This document shows positions 26,888 to 34,652 of a stretch of DNA of 64,000 bases, in pieces. The stretch spans positions 26,001-90,000 of the forward strand of contig NZ_CP116413.1 in NCBI RefSeq assembly GCF_030064675.1. The letters run 5' to 3'. This DNA comes from Crossiella sp. CA-258035 (GTDB lineage Bacteria > Actinomycetota > Actinomycetes > Mycobacteriales > Pseudonocardiaceae). The first letter of the stretch is position 1; each line of letters opens with the position of its first letter. Position numbers and translations under genes: made by a program. Below the pieces are notes generated by a model. The model was not told where the DNA came from, made no database searches, and worked only from the letters and a program-made list of their open reading frames with translations.

Positions 26888-27051
26888 TAGGCCGTGTCCC
26901 GTGGATCTCGCACGCCATCGTCGGGCCCAGGTCGTCCCTGGCGGTGCTGCCGGAACAGCCGAGTACGCCCGGTACGAGGCTGCCCCGGCAGCACCGCCAG
27001 GAACAACCTGGACTCCGACGCTCGCGCACGAGATCCACGGGACACGGCCTA
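26888..27051. repeat. 164-bp near-perfect palindromic element
   Basis: Outer arms TAGGCCGTGTCCCGTGGATC... (26888-26910) and its complement (27029-27051) match over 23 bp. An inner pair near 26930-26953 and 26984-27007 (core CCTGGCGGTGCTGCCGG) matches with two differences. The centre holds GTAC-N5-GTAC flanked by AGCC/GGCT. It fills most of the 271-bp gap between the divergent DUF6474 and nuclease genes. No clear target-site duplication was found. Confidence 0.85.
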
Positions 27052-27148
27052 GGCCGCTCGGGGGTTTTCTGGCGCTTCTGGCGCGCAAGAAGCCGAGATC
27101 AACCGGGTTGCCGACACGGAGCGCGGTCCGGCCACCTACCCTGCATGA

Positions 27149-28789
27149 GTGACGTCTGCGGTGCTACTTGATGCCGGGGTGGTGACCCGGTGCCGGCGCC
27201 GCGTGCACCTCGAACACGATCCGACCATGGTCGACGCGGCCAAGGCGCCGCCGGACCCGGCTGCCGAGCAGCGGATGAGCGACGCGGCGGCGCACCGGCG
27301 CGTGGTGGCGGACCGGCTGTCCCGGCAGCTGGGCGCGGAGTGGACCGAGGTGCCCGCTGGCGAGGCGGCTGCCGACCGGGAACGGATCACCACCGCGGTG
27401 CTCGGCGCGGGTGCGCGGTTCGTCTGGGGCGGGTTGCTGCCCTCGGACCGCACCGGCGGGCGCCGCGGCGGCATCGACCTGCTGGTGCGCGACTCCAGCG
27501 GCGGGTACCTGCCGGTGCTGGTGGTCCGGCACAAGATCACCGACCCTGGCACCGGCGCGCGCACCACCCCGTTCGGCCAGCTCTACCCGGGCAGCGCCAG
27601 GGTGGACCCGATCCGCAAGGTGCGGCCGCAGCCGCGGGACCAGCTGCGCCTGGCGCACGCCTACCGGCTGTTGCAGGCCGCGGGCCTGACCGTGCCCGGC
27701 CGGGCGATGGGCGGGGTGATCGGGCTGGACGCCGACGTGGTGCTCTGGCACGACCTGGAGGCGCCGACCTGGCCGAACGGCCGGACCGCGCTCAAGGAGT
27801 ACGACGCCCGCTTCGCCGACCGGCTCGCGGTGGCCGCGGCCGCGCTCAACCAGCGCGACCCGCTGGCCAGGCCGTCCCGGATCCTGGAGTGCCGCAGCTG
27901 CCCGTGGTGGCCGACCTGCGAGGCCACCCTGATCGAGCGGCGGGACGTCAGCCTGGTGGTGCGCGGCGAGGACGCGGTGTCCCTGCGCGCCATCGGAGTG
28001 TCCACTGTGGACCAGCTGGCCGCCCAGCCGGTCACCGTCGACCCGCCGGCGCCGATGGTGGGCATGCCCTTCGGCGACGCGGTGCTGCTGGCCAAGGCCT
28101 GGCTGCGCGGGGCCTCGCTGGTGCGCCGCGAGGAACGGGTGCACGTGCCGCGCGCGGACGTGGAGCTGGACGTGGACATGGAGAGCTTCGGCGACGCCGG
28201 GGCCTACATGTGGGGCGTGCACCTCTCCGGCGCGGACATCGGCGTGCCCCAGGGCTACCGGGCCTTCGTCACCTGGGACCCGCTGCCCTGCCAGGACGAG
28301 GCCCGCTCCTTCGGCGAGTTCTGGTCCTACCTCACGCACGTGCGGCTGCGGGCCAGCGCGCGCGGGCTGAGCTTCCGCGCCTACTGCTACAACGAGCTGG
28401 CGGAGAACCGGTGGATGCTCGGCTCGGCCGAGCGCTTCGCCGGCAAGCCGGACATCCCGACCATCCAGACCGTGCAGGACTTCATCGGCTCGCCGCAGTG
28501 GGTGGACCTGTTCGGCATCGTGCGCGACCAGTTCCTCTGCGCCAAGGGCAAGGGGCTGAAGATGATCGCCCCCGCGGCCGGGTTCGCCTGGCGGGACCCG
28601 GAGGCCGGTGGCGAGAACTCGATGCGCTGGTACCGGGACGCGGTCGGCATGGACGGCGGCGAACCTCAGCCGGACCAGCGGGAACGGCTGCTGGAGTACA
28701 ACGAGGACGACGTGCGGGCGACCTGGACGCTGCGCCGCTGGATGGACTCCGAGGCGGTCTACGAGCTGCCCTACGCCGGGGAGCTGTGA
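27149..28789 (+). CDS. TM0106-family RecB-like nuclease with C-terminal RNase H-like domain
   Basis: 546 residues. The N-terminal part resembles the Cas4/RecB PD-(D/E)XK fold: GGIDLLVR and VLVVRHK supply acidic and lysine positions. One Cys near residue 15 (VTRCRRRVHL) plus C-X2-C-X5-C in ECRSCPWWPTC fits an iron-sulphur cluster as in Cas4. The C-terminal 200 residues form an RNase H-like exonuclease domain with DVDMES and YNEDDVRATW (DEDD-like). The GTG start at 27149 lacks a strong ribosome site. It stands alone with no CRISPR nearby. Probable DNA-processing enzyme; physiological role unknown. Confidence 0.86.
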   Translation: MTSAVLLDAGVVTRCRRRVHLEHDPTMVDAAKAPPDPAAEQRMSDAAAHRRVVADRLSRQLGAEWTEVPAGEAAADRERITTAVLGAGARFVWGGLLPSDRTGGRRGGIDLLVRDSSGGYLPVLVVRHKITDPGTGARTTPFGQLYPGSARVDPIRKVRPQPRDQLRLAHAYRLLQAAGLTVPGRAMGGVIGLDADVVLWHDLEAPTWPNGRTALKEYDARFADRLAVAAAALNQRDPLARPSRILECRSCPWWPTCEATLIERRDVSLVVRGEDAVSLRAIGVSTVDQLAAQPVTVDPPAPMVGMPFGDAVLLAKAWLRGASLVRREERVHVPRADVELDVDMESFGDAGAYMWGVHLSGADIGVPQGYRAFVTWDPLPCQDEARSFGEFWSYLTHVRLRASARGLSFRAYCYNELAENRWMLGSAERFAGKPDIPTIQTVQDFIGSPQWVDLFGIVRDQFLCAKGKGLKMIAPAAGFAWRDPEAGGENSMRWYRDAVGMDGGEPQPDQRERLLEYNEDDVRATWTLRRWMDSEAVYELPYAGEL

Positions 28790-28813
28790 CGGTGCGGCCG
28801 CGCGGCCGCACCG
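28790..28813. terminator. Perfect 24-bp palindrome, bidirectional terminator candidate
   Basis: CGGTGCGGCCGC is followed directly by its complement GCGGCCGCACCG, one base after the nuclease stop and 10 bp before the SDR stop. The convergent position fits a shared terminator, although no T-run follows. Confidence 0.6.
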
Positions 28814-28823
28814 TTCGCCAGAC

Positions 28824-29579
28824 CTAGCGGGGCGCCATCCGCAGCGCGCCGTCCATCCGGATGACCTCGCCGTTGAGGTAGTCGTGCTCGACGATCATGA
28901 CCGCGAGCTGCGCGTACTCGGCGGGCGTGCCGAGGCGCTTGGGGAAGGGCACCCCGGCGGAGAGGGTCGCGCGGAACTCCTCGGTGACCCCGGCCAGCAT
29001 CGGGGTGTCGATGATGCCGGGCGCGATGGTCATCACCCGGATGCCGAAGGTGGCCAGGTCCCTGGCCGAGGACAGGGTCAGGCCGACCACGCCGCCCTTG
29101 GACGCGGCGTAGGCGACCTGGCCGATCTGGCCGTCGAAGGCGGCCACCGAAGCGGTGTTGATCACCACACCGCGCTGGCCGTCCACCGCCTCGGTCTTGG
29201 CCATCGCGGCCGCGGCCAGGCGCAGCACGTTGAAGCTGCCGATCAGGTTGATCTCCACGACCTTGCGGAACAGGTCGTAGTCGTGCGGCTCGCCCTGCTT
29301 GTTCACGATCCGGCCGGCCCAGCCGACCCCGGCGCAGTTGACCACGGTGCGCAGCGGCGCGGCCGCGGCTGCCTGCTCGACGGCGGCCTTGACCTGCTCG
29401 GCGTCGGTGACGTCGGCGGCCACGTAGGTGATGCCGTCGACCTGCTCGGCCTTCTCGATGGCCTGCGGCAGGTCCAGGGCGAAGACGCGGGCGCCCTTGG
29501 CGACCAGGGCACGGCTGGTGGCCCCACCCAGGCCGGACGCGCCACCGGTGACGATGGCAGCGGTGTCGGTGATCTGCAT
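28824..29579 (-). CDS. Short-chain dehydrogenase/reductase (3-hydroxyacyl-CoA dehydrogenase type II-like)
   Basis: 251-residue NAD(H)-dependent oxidoreductase. Cofactor motif [16 protein letters not shown] (NNAG-type), catalytic Ser in [14 protein letters not shown] (Tyr-X3-Lys) and PGIIDTPM are all intact. The [16 protein letters not shown] region and overall order resemble HSD10/HADH2 enzymes that oxidise 3-hydroxyacyl-CoA or hydroxysteroids. ATG start. Upstream lies a divergently arranged nuclease terminator on one side and the aldo/keto reductase stop 20 bp away on the other. Confidence 0.9.
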   Translation of the reverse strand: MQITDTAAIVTGGASGLGGATSRALVAKGARVFALDLPQAIEKAEQVDGITYVAADVTDAEQVKAAVEQAAAAAPLRTVVNCAGVGWAGRIVNKQGEPHDYDLFRKVVEINLIGSFNVLRLAAAAMAKTEAVDGQRGVVINTASVAAFDGQIGQVAYAASKGGVVGLTLSSARDLATFGIRVMTIAPGIIDTPMLAGVTEEFRATLSAGVPFPKRLGTPAEYAQLAVMIVEHDYLNGEVIRMDGALRMAPR

Positions 29580-29599
29580 GCCGGAGAGGTTAGCCGCCG

Positions 29600-30562
29600 T
29601 TAACGTCGGCCCGGTGGACAGATGGCGTCGATCTCAGTGAGGTCCGCCGCAGTGGGTGCCCACTCCGCGGCCGAGGCGTTCTGGGTGACCTGCTCCGCGC
29701 TGGTCGCGCCCGCGATCACCGAGGCCACCGCGGGCTGCGCGGCCAGCCAGCCGATGGCCAGCTCCACCATGCTCAGGTCCCGTTCCTCGGCGAAGCGGCG
29801 CAGCCGGTCGATCCGGTCCCACGGCGCGTCCGCGAGCAGCCGTTCCCTTCCGGCCAGGCGACTGCCCTCCGGCGGCTTGGTGTCCCGGTCGTACTTGCCC
29901 GTGAGCAGGCCGTTGGCCAGCGGGAAGTAGGGCAGCAGGCCGAGGCCGAAGCGCAGGCAGGCCGGGATGATCTCGCGCTCGGACTCGCGTTCCAGCAGCG
30001 AGTAGTGGTTCTCCGCGGACACCGGCGCGGTCAGGTTCGCGGTGCTCGCGCGCCAGCTCGCGTCCGCGATCTGCCAGCCGGCCAGGTTGCAGTGCCCGAC
30101 GTAGCGGATCTTGCCCTCGTGCACCAGGTCGTCCAGCACGGACAGCGTCTCCTCCAGCGGAGTCAGCGGGTCCGGCCGGTGCAGCTGGTAGACGTCGATC
30201 CAGTCGGTGCCCAGCCGCCGCAGCGAGGACTCCACCGCGCGCCGGACGTAGCGGCGGGAACCGCGGGCGCCGAAGTCGGGGCCGTTGGTGCCCTGCATGT
30301 CCATGCCGAACTTGGTCGCGATCACCGCGTGCTCGCGCCGCCCGGACAGGGCCTGGCCGAGCAGCTCCTCGCTGCGCCCGCGCGGGGCGCCGTAGACGTC
30401 GGCGACGTCGAAGAAGGTGATGCCGGCCTCCAGCGCGGCATCGACAACCGACCTGGCGCCGGCCAGCGTCTCGGTCGCGGTCCCCGGCCGCCCGAGGTTG
30501 TTGCAGCCGAGCCCGACCGCGCTGACCACCAGCCCAGAATCACCCAACCGTCGTTGGTCCAC
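29600..30562 (-). CDS. Aldo/keto reductase
   Basis: 320-residue NADPH-dependent TIM-barrel oxidoreductase of the YghZ/YajO-like group. Signature VGLGCNNLG near the N-terminus, catalytic Asp/Tyr in FFDVADVYGAPRGRSEELLGQAL, Lys in VIATKFG, WIDVYQLHRPDPLTPLEETL and His in VGHCNLAGW. C-terminal cofactor site VIAGATSAEQVTQN. GTG start with weak ribosome site. Reduces an aldehyde or ketone; substrate unknown. Divergent from the UDP-glucose dehydrogenase gene. Confidence 0.9.
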   Translation of the reverse strand: MDQRRLGDSGLVVSAVGLGCNNLGRPGTATETLAGARSVVDAALEAGITFFDVADVYGAPRGRSEELLGQALSGRREHAVIATKFGMDMQGTNGPDFGARGSRRYVRRAVESSLRRLGTDWIDVYQLHRPDPLTPLEETLSVLDDLVHEGKIRYVGHCNLAGWQIADASWRASTANLTAPVSAENHYSLLERESEREIIPACLRFGLGLLPYFPLANGLLTGKYDRDTKPPEGSRLAGRERLLADAPWDRIDRLRRFAEERDLSMVELAIGWLAAQPAVASVIAGATSAEQVTQNASAAEWAPTAADLTEIDAICPPGRR

Positions 30563-30582
30563 GAGCGTGCACCCTACGTGTC

Positions 30583-30602
30583 GAGTGACATTCCAGTCAC
30601 TC
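30583..30602. promoter_or_regulatory. Perfect inverted repeat in a divergent promoter
   Basis: GAGTGAC-ATTCCA-GTCACTC lies 20 bp upstream of the aldo/keto reductase start in the 166-bp region shared with ugd. Size and symmetry fit a dimeric repressor site; the binding protein is unknown. Confidence 0.4.
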
Positions 30603-30728
30603 CCCGTTCACAGTCGTGACCGGAGCCACCGAACGGTTGGCTGGCCATCCCCGTCCTGCGGTGTCAGGATGCGCCCGAACGGGGCAGTTCGCCCGAGGAC
30701 CAGAACCAACCCAACGCGGGGGTGGAGT

Positions 30729-32027
30729 GTGTTCGCACGGCGAATCGTCGTCGTCGGATCCGGATACGTGGGCCTGACCACCGGCGCCTGTCTCGCCTCA
30801 CTGGGGCACAAGGTCATCTGCGCCGATGTGGACGCGGCCAAGGTGGCCCGGCTCAAGGCCGGTGAGGTGACCATCCTGGAGCCGGGGCTGGCCGAGCTGG
30901 TGCAGTCCGGGCTGGCCGCGGGGCGGCTGGAGTTCGTGCTCGGCGCGCGGCACGCGGTGGAGGGCGCCGAGGTGGTGTTCCTGTGCGTGCCGACGCCGAT
31001 GGGCGAGGGCGGCGCGGCGGACCTGGCCGCGGTGGAGTCGGTGATCGCCGAGGTGCGCGAGCTGCTGCCCAGCGGGTGTGTGGTGGTCAACAAGTCGACC
31101 GTGCCGGTGGGCACCGCGGCCAGGGTGCACGAGCTGCTGGACCGGCCCGACGTGGCTGTGGTCAGCAACCCGGAGTTCCTGCGCGAGGGCACCGCGGTGC
31201 ACGACTTCCTCAACCCGGACCGGATCGTGGTCGGCTCCAGCGCCCAGGACGCGGCCGAGCGGGTGGCCGCGCTCTACGCCAAGCTCGGCGCGCCCACCGT
31301 GTTCACCGACGCGCCCAGCGCGGAGATGGTCAAGTACGCGGCCAACTGCTTCCTGGCCATGAAGCTGTCCTACGTCAACGCGATGGCCGAGCTGTGCGAG
31401 CGGCTGGGCGCGGACGTCGGCGACGTCACCGAGGGCATGGGCTACGACCGCCGGATCGGTCAGTCCTTCCTGCAGCCCGGCCCCGGCTGGGGCGGCTCCT
31501 GCCTGCCCAAGGACACGCACGCGCTGGTGCAGGTGGCCGAGGCGGTGGACTTCGACTTCATGCTGCTGCGCGCCTCCATCGACACCAACACCCGGCAGCG
31601 GGACCGGATGGTGGACAAGATCCGGGCCGCGGTCGGCGGCGAGCTGGCCGGGGTGCGGCTGGCCGTGCTGGGCCTGGCGTTCAAGGCAGGCACGAACGAC
31701 CTGCGGGACTCGCCCGCGCTGGCGGTGGCGGAGAAGCTGCGTGCCGAGGGCGCCGAGCTGGTCGCCTTCGACCCGGGCATCCCGGGCGCGGTGCCCGGCG
31801 TGACCGACGCGGTGCGCGTGGTCAGCGACCCGTACCAGGCGGCGGACGGCGCGGTGGGCCTGGTGCTGCTCACCGAGTGGCCGGAGTTCCGCACCCTGGA
31901 CTGGCCGAGGCTGGCCGGTCTGCTGGCCGGGAAAGCCGTGGTGGACACCAGGAACCTGCTCGACGCCGACGTGCTGCGGCGGGCTGGGCTGGCCTGGCAC
32001 GGGGTGGGGCGTAGCCCGGTGGCGTGA
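30729..32027 (+). CDS. ugd: UDP-glucose 6-dehydrogenase
   Basis: Oxidises UDP-glucose to UDP-glucuronate in two NAD-dependent steps, supplying glucuronic acid for surface polymers. 432 residues from GTG 30729. NAD motif GSGYVGLTTG, VNKSTVPVGT, NPEFLREGTAVHDF, catalytic Cys in GGSCLPKD, and KAGTNDLRDSPA are all present. A longer upstream frame begins inside the divergent promoter and is rejected. Possible supplier to the glycan genes 20 kb downstream. The next gene's annotated frame overlaps its stop, but its real start is likely 50 bp on. Confidence 0.94.
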   Translation: MFARRIVVVGSGYVGLTTGACLASLGHKVICADVDAAKVARLKAGEVTILEPGLAELVQSGLAAGRLEFVLGARHAVEGAEVVFLCVPTPMGEGGAADLAAVESVIAEVRELLPSGCVVVNKSTVPVGTAARVHELLDRPDVAVVSNPEFLREGTAVHDFLNPDRIVVGSSAQDAAERVAALYAKLGAPTVFTDAPSAEMVKYAANCFLAMKLSYVNAMAELCERLGADVGDVTEGMGYDRRIGQSFLQPGPGWGGSCLPKDTHALVQVAEAVDFDFMLLRASIDTNTRQRDRMVDKIRAAVGGELAGVRLAVLGLAFKAGTNDLRDSPALAVAEKLRAEGAELVAFDPGIPGAVPGVTDAVRVVSDPYQAADGAVGLVLLTEWPEFRTLDWPRLAGLLAGKAVVDTRNLLDADVLRRAGLAWHGVGRSPVA

Positions 32028-32060
32028 CACGGGTCACGCCCGTGTGCAGCCTCCCGGCGC

Positions 32061-32079
32061 GCAGGTTAGCCTTACCTAT
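32061..32079. promoter_or_regulatory. IdeR/DtxR-type iron box over the start of the siderophore-interacting protein gene
   Basis: GCAGGTTAGCCTTACCTAT matches 15 of 19 positions of the consensus TTAGGTTAGSCTAACCTAA. It contains TAGCCT (32067-32072), a TANNNT -10 element placed six bases before the ATG at 32078. This implies a leaderless transcript repressed by Fe-loaded IdeR. Confidence 0.75.
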
Positions 32080-32863
32080 GCTCGCAGAGGAGAAGGAGCG
32101 ACCCGCCCTGTTGGCGGAGGTCTCCCAGGTGCGTCGCCCCAGCCCAGGGCTGGCTCGGGTGACGCTCGCCGCGCCGGAACTGGACCGCTTCGGCTACGAG
32201 GGTCCCGATCACCTGGTGCGCACCTTCTTCCCCGCCTCCGGCCAGGACGCCCCGGTGCTGCCCAGCAGCCCGGACTGGTGGACCGAGGTGCAGAGCATGC
32301 CCGAGGAGGTCCGGCCGGTGGTGCGCAACTACACCGTGCGCCGCTACGACCCGGAACGCCGCGAGCTGGACATCGACTTCGTGCTGCACGGCGAGACCGG
32401 ACCGGCCGCGCGCTGGGCGAACCGGGCCGAGCCCGGCCAGCGGATCGGCCTGCGCAGCGAGCGCGCCGGGTACCGGCCGACGCCGGGCGCGGACTGGCAG
32501 CTGATCATCGGCGACGAGACCGCGCTGCCCGCGATCGGCTCCATCGTGGAGTCCATGCCGGCCGGCACCAAGGCCAAGGTCTTCGTGGAGATCGCCAACG
32601 ACGCCGAGGAGCAGCGCTTCGACACCGCGGCCGACCTGGAGCTGACCTGGCTGCACCGGGCCGGTCAGCACGCCGGGACCAGCGACATCGTGGCCCGCAC
32701 GCTGCGCGCGGCCGAGCTGCCCGGCGGCGAGGTCTACGCCTGGGTGGCCGGTGAGTCCGGCATGGTCACCGCGGTCCGGCGGCACCTGGTGCGCGATCGC
32801 GGCGTGCCCAAGGAGTCGATCTACTTCTGCGGCTACTGGAAGCACTCGGCCCCGACTTACTAG
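32078..32863 (+). CDS. Siderophore-interacting protein (FAD-dependent ferric-siderophore reductase)
   Basis: 261-residue flavoprotein that reduces imported Fe(III)-siderophores to release iron. N-terminal FAD domain has RNYTVRRYD (the R-X-Y-T/S flavin motif) and DIDFVLHGETGPAARWA. The C-terminal SIP domain has GDETALPAIGSIVE, YAWVAGESGMVTAVRRHLVRD and the closing IYFCGYWKHS. ATG 32078 is preferred over GTG 32024, because an iron box overlaps 32061-32079 and no ribosome site precedes it, consistent with leaderless translation. Iron limitation should induce it. Confidence 0.93.
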   Translation: MLAEEKERPALLAEVSQVRRPSPGLARVTLAAPELDRFGYEGPDHLVRTFFPASGQDAPVLPSSPDWWTEVQSMPEEVRPVVRNYTVRRYDPERRELDIDFVLHGETGPAARWANRAEPGQRIGLRSERAGYRPTPGADWQLIIGDETALPAIGSIVESMPAGTKAKVFVEIANDAEEQRFDTAADLELTWLHRAGQHAGTSDIVARTLRAAELPGGEVYAWVAGESGMVTAVRRHLVRDRGVPKESIYFCGYWKHSAPTY

Positions 32864-32873
32864 GTTCAACAGC

Positions 32874-34652
32874 GTGTTCACCACGCGGCCGGAGCTCCTC
32901 GGCACCCACGGCATGGTCGCTTCCACGCACTGGCTGGCCTCGGCCGCCGGGATGGCGGTGCTGGAGGACGGCGGCAACGCCTTCGACGCGGCGGTGGCCG
33001 CCGGGTTCACCCTCCAGGTGGTGGAACCGCACCTGAACGGGCCCGGCGGCGAGGTCCCGGCGATCTTCGCCGCGGCCGGGCAGGCGCCGGAGGTGTTGTG
33101 CGGGCAGGGGGTCGCGCCCGCTGGGGCGACGCTGGCGCACTACCGTGACCTCGGGCTGGAGCTGGTGCCCGGCACCGGGTTGCTGGCCGCGACCATCCCC
33201 GGCGCGTGGGACGGCTGGCTGCTGTTGCTGCGGGACCACGGCACCCGGACGTTGCGGCAGGTGCTGGACTACGCGATCGGCTACGCGCGCAACGGATTCC
33301 CGGTGGTGGAGCGGATCACCGCGACCATCGAGGTGGTCGAGCAGCTCTTCCGCGAGCACTGGCCCACCTCGGCCACGCAGTGGCTGCCCGCCGCTCAGCC
33401 CGGCACCCGGCTGCGGAACCCGGCGCTGGCGGACACCCTGGAGCGGCTGCTCGCCGAGGCGGAGGCGGCCGGATCGGACCGCGAGGCGCAGATCGAGGCG
33501 GCGCGCCGGGCCTGGTACCAGGGCTTCGTCGCTGAGGAGATCGATCGCTTCGCCCGGCAGGAGTTCCGCGACGACTCGGGCCGCAGCCACGCCGGTGTGC
33601 TCACCGCGGCGGACATGGCAGGGTGGTCGGCGAGCTACGACACCCCGGTCAGCGTGGACCTGGCCGACGGCTGGACGCTGCACAAACTCGGGCGGTGGAG
33701 CCAGGGACCGGTGCTGGCGCAACAGCTCCGGTTGCTCGACGGGCTTGATCTGTCCTATGTGGACGGTGTGGCGAGCGCGGACACCGTGCACCTGGCCACC
33801 GAGGCGGCCAAGCTGGCCTTCGCCGACCGGGAGGCTTGGTACGGCGACAGCCCGGAGGTGCCGCTGGATCGCTTGCTCGCTGTGGCGTACGCGCGGCAGC
33901 GGCGGGCACTCATCACCGAGACAGCTTCGCTGGAGCTGCGGCCGGGGCTGGACGGCAGGCTGCCCGCCTTCGTCGCGGAAGGACGCGGGGTCGGGAACAC
34001 CGCAGGGGAGATGGACACCGCGATGGGGGTGGGGGAGCCCACGGTCTCCCGCACCGGGGTGACCAGGGGCGACACCGTGCACGTGGACGTGGTGGACCGG
34101 TGGGGCAACCTGGTCTCGGCCACGCCCTCCGGCGGCTGGCTCCAGTCCTCGCCGCACATCCCGGCGCTGGGCTTCAACCTGGGCACCAGGGCGCAGATGT
34201 TCTGGCTGGAGGAGGGGCACCCCAACGTGCTGGCCCCCGGCAAGCGGCCGCGCATCACGCTCTCGCCCTCGCTGGCCAGCCGTGGTGGCGAGGCGGTGCT
34301 GGCCTTCGGCACGCCCGGCGGGGACCAGCAGGACCAGTGGCAGCTGTGCTTCTGGCTGGCGCACACCCGCGCCGGGCTGAACCTGCAGGCGGCCATCGAC
34401 GCCCCGGCCTGGCACTCCACCGCGTTCCCGTCCTCGTTCTACCCGCGCAGCTGGCAGCCGGGCGAGCTGGTCGCGGAGTCCCGGCTGGGCGCGGAGACCT
34501 TCGCCGAGCTGGCCCGGCGCGGGCACTCGGTGCTCGACGCCGGGCCGTGGGCGCTGGGCCGGTTGTCCGCGGTGTCACGGGATCCAGACACCGGCCTGCT
34601 GCGCGGGGCCGCCAACGCCCGCGGTGCCCAGGGTTACGCGGTCGGTCGCTAG
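32874..34652 (+). CDS. Gamma-glutamyltransferase family protein
   Basis: 592-residue Ntn-hydrolase predicted to transfer or hydrolyse gamma-glutamyl groups. The large-subunit part starts with HGMVASTHWLASAAGMAVLEDGGNAFDAAVA. The autoprocessing and nucleophile Thr is likely in GDTVHVDVVDRWGN. Downstream SPSLASRGGEAVLAFGTPGGDQQDQ matches the family's glycine-rich region. There is no signal peptide, so it is cytoplasmic, unlike typical GGTs. GTG 32874 lies 10 bp after the SIP stop, so it may be co-expressed under iron control. The last 78 bases overlap the convergent glycerate kinase gene. Confidence 0.88.
   Translation: MFTTRPELLGTHGMVASTHWLASAAGMAVLEDGGNAFDAAVAAGFTLQVVEPHLNGPGGEVPAIFAAAGQAPEVLCGQGVAPAGATLAHYRDLGLELVPGTGLLAATIPGAWDGWLLLLRDHGTRTLRQVLDYAIGYARNGFPVVERITATIEVVEQLFREHWPTSATQWLPAAQPGTRLRNPALADTLERLLAEAEAAGSDREAQIEAARRAWYQGFVAEEIDRFARQEFRDDSGRSHAGVLTAADMAGWSASYDTPVSVDLADGWTLHKLGRWSQGPVLAQQLRLLDGLDLSYVDGVASADTVHLATEAAKLAFADREAWYGDSPEVPLDRLLAVAYARQRRALITETASLELRPGLDGRLPAFVAEGRGVGNTAGEMDTAMGVGEPTVSRTGVTRGDTVHVDVVDRWGNLVSATPSGGWLQSSPHIPALGFNLGTRAQMFWLEEGHPNVLAPGKRPRITLSPSLASRGGEAVLAFGTPGGDQQDQWQLCFWLAHTRAGLNLQAAIDAPAWHSTAFPSSFYPRSWQPGELVAESRLGAETFAELARRGHSVLDAGPWALGRLSAVSRDPDTGLLRGAANARGAQGYAVGR

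Noticed and set aside
26901..27152. Small proteins encoded in the palindrome region
   Set aside because: Frames on both strands are mirror images created by the inverted repeat and have no ribosome sites.
30417..30728. Upstream extension of ugd
   Set aside because: It runs through the divergent promoter and antisense to the aldo/keto reductase start; the NAD-binding motif begins right after GTG 30729.
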